Source: an uncultured Selenomonadaceae bacterium
Lineage (GTDB): Bacteria > Bacillota > Negativicutes > Selenomonadales > Selenomonadaceae
NCBI GenBank assembly: GCA_910579115.1
Contig: CAJTSO010000065.1
Location: 1 to 8,475, forward strand
DNA: 8,475 nt
Direction of reading: 5' to 3'
The translations under genes were made by a program, and so were the position numbers. Below the pieces are notes generated by a model, which did no database searches, had not been told where the DNA came from, and saw only the letters and a list, made by a program, of their open reading frames with translations. Of the stretch, positions 5,947-8,475 are shown one piece after another (position 1 is the first letter of the stretch; the number at the start of each line of letters is the position of its first letter).

Positions 5947-6861
5947 TTAGGCTCCGGGGCGGCGGCCGCCAGGGGGAGTATTTTTCATTGACCCCACGTG
6001 GCGGCGGATAGACTGGCCGCTGCCGGCCAGCAGTTTATCCTTCTTCCCGTAGTGATTACGAAGAAAATCGGCAATATCTGCCTCACTGTTTACCAGATAG
6101 AAATCCTTATAAGAGAGGTTATTGGCCAGGAAAGCGGCGCCAAAGCTGTAAAGGTCATTTTTTGCCGCCTCCTGATTGTAGCGGTTGGAGCTTACCTTTT
6201 CCGCCATTCTGGCATCCACCAGATTGAAGAGCGTGAAGGTGAAGAGCACGGAAATGCCGAAGGCGGTAAGCCGTTTGAAAAAGCCGGGGTAACGCTCCTC
6301 GTACACCCTGTCCAGGGAGCGGATGAAAATATAGAATATCCCGGTCAGGGCCAGCACCAGCAGTAAAAGGGGAACCACGGGGAAGGTGTGCCAGATGTTC
6401 AGCAGCATTTCTGAGGTATAGATGAGATAGTCGACGGCGATGAAGTTGAAGGAACAGCCAAATTCCCGCCAGAACATGAACTCGGACACCCGTGACAGGA
6501 AAATCACGAACAGCAGCAGGAAGAGCCCCAGCTTGCAGAGAGCCTGAAAGGGCCGCCATGCCTGCAATTTGTCCGGGATGATAAGCCGGAAGAAAAGCAT
6601 GATGGCGGCGATCCAGGCGAAGGCGGCGACAGTTTCCATCGTTCCGAACAGGAATGTCTTCACCAAAGTAAAAAACTGGGAGCTGAACCTTGCGCCGGGA
6701 AAAAATGTGCGGACGGTGGCGGCCTTCAGCAGGGTGGCGAAGAAATTCATCCCCAAAAGCAGGAGAAGGATTGGAATTATCCGCCGGTACAGATAGTTAT
6801 CCCTGGCCGAGGGGTCTGTATAGGGCGGCTTTCGGGAAGCATCCTTGGAAAAAAGTTTCAT
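5947..6861 (-). CDS. LTA synthase family, membrane-domain fragment
   Basis: The N-terminal part of the split ltaS-like gene, 304 residues in its own frame. Five hydrophobic helices lie at about 28-47, 71-95, 108-127, 160-180 and 199-216, as in LtaS. After them comes the family linker YNQEAAKNDLYSFGAAFLANNLSYKDFY (about 228-255). From about residue 293 the frame departs from the family and soon ends at TAA 5949-5947. ATG 6861 is chosen because AGGAGG (6881-6876 on the minus strand) precedes it, although the 14-nt spacing is long. The in-frame ATG 6894 has no ribosome binding site and would lie only about 12 nt from the predicted transcription start. Alone it could not catalyse polymer synthesis. 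Confidence 0.85.
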   Translation of the reverse strand: MKLFSKDASRKPPYTDPSARDNYLYRRIIPILLLLLGMNFFATLLKAATVRTFFPGARFSSQFFTLVKTFLFGTMETVAAFAWIAAIMLFFRLIIPDKLQAWRPFQALCKLGLFLLLFVIFLSRVSEFMFWREFGCSFNFIAVDYLIYTSEMLLNIWHTFPVVPLLLLVLALTGIFYIFIRSLDRVYEERYPGFFKRLTAFGISVLFTFTLFNLVDARMAEKVSSNRYNQEAAKNDLYSFGAAFLANNLSYKDFYLVNSEADIADFLRNHYGKKDKLLAGSGQSIRRHVGSMKNTPPGGRRPGA

Positions 6862-6912
6862 AACAGGGCAATTGGCCTCCTGACAACAGAACATACACAG
6901 TTAGACAGACTA

Positions 6913-6941
6913 TTTTTATCAGTTTTTCGGGGGATTGTCAA
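6913..6941 (-). promoter_or_regulatory. Minus-strand promoter for the ltaS-like gene
   Basis: On the minus strand TTGACA (6941-6936) and TAAAAA (6918-6913) are 17 bp apart, with TG one base before the -10 box (extended -10). Transcription would start near 6906. The promoter faces away from the ilvE promoter. Confidence 0.65.
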
Positions 6942-6948
6942 TGATTTA

Positions 6949-6992
6949 CCCCTGGCAGGGGAGAAATCGGAAATTTGCCGGAAATTTATCGG
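6949..6992. promoter_or_regulatory. Candidate operators between divergent promoters
   Basis: The inverted repeat CCCCT-GGC-AGGGG (6949-6961) lies just upstream of the ltaS -35 box. Next to it CGGAAATTT occurs twice, at 6968-6976 and 6979-6987, and CGG again at 6990-6992, so the spacing is exactly 11 bp, about one helical turn. The last unit is 9 nt from the ilvE -35 box. Such phased repeats often bind regulators, but which protein might bind is unknown. Confidence 0.45.
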
Positions 6993-7001
6993 CCTGTTCT
7001 C

Positions 7002-7030
7002 TTGACTTTAGCTCCTGTAAACCATAGAAT
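7002..7030 (+). promoter_or_regulatory. Promoter for ilvE
   Basis: TTGACT (7002-7007) and TAGAAT (7025-7030) are separated by 17 bp, each matching the sigma-A consensus in five of six bases. Transcription would start near 7037, giving a leader of about 75 nt, too short for a T-box. The leader contains the inverted repeat CAAAGTT (7041-7047) / AACTTTG (7055-7061). Confidence 0.7.
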
Positions 7031-7111
7031 AAAAATGTTACAAAGTTACATAAAAACTTTGCAAAAATTGTCTGTTGTATGAATTTGCAATAAAATGAGG
7101 AGATGTTTTTA

Positions 7112-8188
7112 ATGGCAGAAATCAAATTTGTCAAAGCCCCCGCCTTAAAGGAAAAAGTCGATGTTTCCACCATCGGCTTCGGTACCTGTTTCACCGACTA
7201 TATGTTCCGGATGGATTACAGCCCGGAGGAAGGCTGGCACGGGGCCAGCATCGTTCCCTATGAGGATATTAAGGTGAGCCCGGCAAACACTACTCTCCAC
7301 TACGGCCAGGCGATTTTTGAGGGCTGCAAGGCTTATGTCACCAGGGACGGGAAGCCGGTAGTGTTCCGGGGCAAGGATCACATTGCCCGCCTGAACCGGT
7401 CCGCCAGGATTCTCGATATCCCGCAGGTTCCCTTTGACGAGGCTTATAACGGACTGATAAAGCTCCTTTCCATCGAGAAGGATTGGATCCCTAACGGCCC
7501 TGGCCAGAGCCTCTATATCCGACCCTTCATTTTTGCTTCTGACTCCTTCCTGGGAGTCAGCGTAAGCCAGACCTATGTTTTCCTCATCATTCTTTCCCCG
7601 GTAGCCGCCTACTATGCCCACGGCTTTGCTCCCGTAAAGATCATGGTAGAGGATCATTACTCCCGGGCCTGCCAGGGAGGCCTCGGCGCCGCCAAGACCG
7701 CGGCCAACTATGCCGCCAGCCTCCATGCCGGGCTCTATGCCCATGAAAAGGGCTACGATCAGGTCCTTTGGACTGACGCCGCCGAGCACAAGTGGATCGG
7801 TGAAGTGGGCTCCATGAACATCCTGTTCAAGATTGACGGCAAGATTGTCACCCCGGAGCTGGACGGCACTATTCTCGACGGCATTACCCGCCGCACCGTT
7901 CTCCAGATTGCCCGTGACTGGGGCTACTCCGTTGAGGAACGGAAGATTTCTGTCGACGAGCTGGTGGAGGCTTACAAGAGCGGAAAGCTGGAGGAAGTAT
8001 TCGGCTCCGGCACCGCCGCCGTTATCTCTCCGGTGGGCGAGCTGATCTGCGGCAAGGAAAACCCTGTCCACATGGTGCTCAATGGGGGTAAAATCGGCCC
8101 CTTCGCCTATAAGATGTACGACTACATCGACAAGCTCCACACCGGTGAGATTGAGGACAAATACGGCTTTGTTGAGCCTGTCGAATAA
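7112..8188 (+). CDS. ilvE: Branched-chain amino acid aminotransferase
   Basis: A 358-residue fold-type IV PLP aminotransferase, the usual size for Bacillus-type IlvE. It interconverts leucine, isoleucine and valine with their 2-oxo acids, using glutamate/2-oxoglutarate, in the cytoplasm. The N-terminal part has LHYGQAIFEGCKAY and the arginine-rich RGKDHIARLNRSA. The PLP lysine is Lys195 in GAAKTAANYAASL. Glu231 in EVGSMNI and the phosphate-binding GSGTAAVISPVG (298-309) are in place. ATG 7112 is chosen because GAGGAG at 7097-7102 lies 9 nt upstream. The in-frame ATG 7103 directly abuts that site with no spacer. Two stop codons in tandem end the gene. No other branched-chain biosynthesis gene is beside it, so it is a single-gene unit, with promoter and terminator of its own. 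Its stop codon lies in the loop of a strong hairpin. Confidence 0.95.
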   Translation: MAEIKFVKAPALKEKVDVSTIGFGTCFTDYMFRMDYSPEEGWHGASIVPYEDIKVSPANTTLHYGQAIFEGCKAYVTRDGKPVVFRGKDHIARLNRSARILDIPQVPFDEAYNGLIKLLSIEKDWIPNGPGQSLYIRPFIFASDSFLGVSVSQTYVFLIILSPVAAYYAHGFAPVKIMVEDHYSRACQGGLGAAKTAANYAASLHAGLYAHEKGYDQVLWTDAAEHKWIGEVGSMNILFKIDGKIVTPELDGTILDGITRRTVLQIARDWGYSVEERKISVDELVEAYKSGKLEEVFGSGTAAVISPVGELICGKENPVHMVLNGGKIGPFAYKMYDYIDKLHTGEIEDKYGFVEPVE

Positions 8189-8260
8189 TAAGTCGGCAGG
8201 CTCCATTCAGGGGCTGTGGCCGCACTGCCCCAAAGGCTCTCCTGTAGTTTGCAGGAGCTG
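8174..8260 (+). repeat. Structured 3' element of ilvE, repeat copy 2
   Basis: GAGCCTGTCGA (8174-8184) pairs with TCGGCAGGCTC (8193-8203), 11 bp with one G-U, and the ilvE stop codons sit in the loop. The right arm runs into the 16-base core 8198-8213, which is repeated at 4827-4842. GGGGC (8210-8214) can pair with GCCCC (8227-8231), and CTCCTG (8239-8244) with CAGGAG (8252-8257). AGGCTC at 8234-8239 is an alternative partner for GAGCCT at 8174-8179. No T run follows the first hairpin, so the transcript probably continues to the terminator at 8324. It may be a 3' UTR stability element or a small RNA. Confidence 0.5.
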
Positions 8261-8323
8261 TTGCCGCAGGCGATTGAGGGGTGAATAAATCAACAGTTCT
8301 AACTTTTCCAGCGAAAATTTTTC

Positions 8324-8352
8324 AGGGGCAGGTTTATCCTGCCCCTTTTTTT
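8324..8352 (+). terminator. Rho-independent terminator of ilvE
   Basis: AGGGGCAGG (8324-8332) pairs perfectly with CCTGCCCCT (8338-8346) around a TTTAT loop and is followed by seven T. It lies about 135 nt after the ilvE stop, leaving room for the structured 3' element. Confidence 0.92.
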
Positions 8353-8431
8353 CATATTTTTGGTGTATTATCTTCCCAAGTCGCCGGCGGGGAAATTTTT
8401 CTCACCCGGCAAAAAATTAGAGGACTTTATC

Positions 8432-8460
8432 TCCGGTGGATAGAATACTTTAATTATAAT
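8432..8460 (+). promoter_or_regulatory. Possible promoter for the next gene
   Basis: A perfect TATAAT lies at 8455-8460, preceded by an AT-rich stretch, but no good -35 box stands 16-18 bp upstream. Region 8353-8475 has no credible gene; it also holds a loose inverted repeat (GCCGG at 8383-8387, CCGGC at 8406-8410). Any gene served would start beyond the window. Confidence 0.35.
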
Positions 8461-8475
8461 AACGCTTAAAGACAT

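Larger units (their letters stand above)
4890..6861 (-). pseudogene. ltaS: LTA synthase family gene, interrupted by a one-base frameshift
   Basis: Read together, the two minus-strand frames 6861-5947 and 5945-4890 give one LtaS-type protein of about 656 residues, close to the usual ~640: five membrane helices, a linker and an extracellular alkaline-phosphatase/sulfatase domain. Such enzymes transfer glycerol phosphate from phosphatidylglycerol to a growing polymer. Removing one base from the run of five A (minus strand, 5985-5981) or five C (5976-5972) restores one open frame directly into PNVIVVVIES. The only defect is this one base, and both halves are otherwise intact with all catalytic residues. 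So it may be a sequencing or assembly error, a very recent mutation, a phase-variable switch, or recoding. The symbol is by family; the polymer made, if any, is unknown. Confidence 0.75.

Noticed and set aside
4995..6011. Long plus-strand open frame of 338 codons
   Set aside because: It lies antisense to the ltaS-like gene, resembles no family, and has no ribosome binding site or promoter; the minus-strand product has clear sulfatase motifs.
6862..6894. Earlier ATG 6894 start for the ltaS-like gene
   Set aside because: No ribosome binding site, only about 12 nt from the predicted transcription start; AGGAGG lies after it and points to ATG 6861.
7037..7111. T-box or other riboswitch before ilvE
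   Set aside because: The leader is only about 75 nt, and no specifier loop, antiterminator or terminator can be seen.
7145..8206. Long minus-strand open frame opposite ilvE
   Set aside because: A mirror of ilvE codon usage; no recognisable protein or start signals.
8281..8469. 62-codon frame after ilvE
   Set aside because: It runs straight through the ilvE terminator and has no ribosome binding site at its GTG.

Overview
The window looks like chromosomal DNA of a low-to-mid GC Firmicute (Bacillota), possibly a member of the Negativicutes. The main evidence is the gene order yaaR - holB - ricT(yaaT) - trmN(yabB), which matches the Bacillus/Clostridium/Negativicutes replication and tRNA-modification cluster downstream of tmk. 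Promoters (TTGnnn-17-TATAAT type), strong Shine-Dalgarno sites and T-tailed hairpin terminators fit that assignment. The species cannot be named from the sequence alone.

Layout: positions 1-70 hold the terminator of an upstream gene whose coding part is outside the window. Positions 147-3724 (+) form one likely transcription unit from an extended -10 promoter: yaaR, holB (clamp-loader delta'), ricT (Fe-S PSP1 protein with a long Arg-rich tail) and trmN (tRNA1(Val) A37 N6-methyltransferase). The Bacillus gene yabA, which sits between ricT and trmN there, is absent, and ricT and trmN overlap instead. Positions 3852-4778 (+) are an independent unit for an amino-acid-binding lipoprotein of an ABC importer, with its own promoter and a perfect bidirectional terminator; no permease or ATPase gene accompanies it. 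Positions 4890-6861 (-) hold an LTA-synthase-type membrane sulfatase that reads as two fragments because of a one-base frameshift exactly between the five-helix membrane domain and the catalytic domain. Positions 6895-7111 are a divergent promoter region. Positions 7112-8352 (+) hold ilvE (branched-chain aminotransferase) with a structured 3' tail and a strong terminator. The last ~120 bases are non-coding and end in a -10-like box that probably serves the next gene.

The genes shown are mostly housekeeping: DNA replication, RNA processing, tRNA modification, amino-acid uptake and metabolism, and envelope polymer synthesis. I did not find a CRISPR array, transposon, prophage, defence island or clear novel protein system. 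The most interesting non-coding signals are (a) a 16-base motif (15/16 identical) present twice, at 4827 and 8198, each time on the 3' side of a hairpin and with further hairpins following; (b) a perfect 16-bp inverted repeat with a one-base centre inside the start of trmN; (c) the ltaS frameshift between two homopolymers; and (d) direct repeats with an 11-bp period just upstream of the ilvE promoter.
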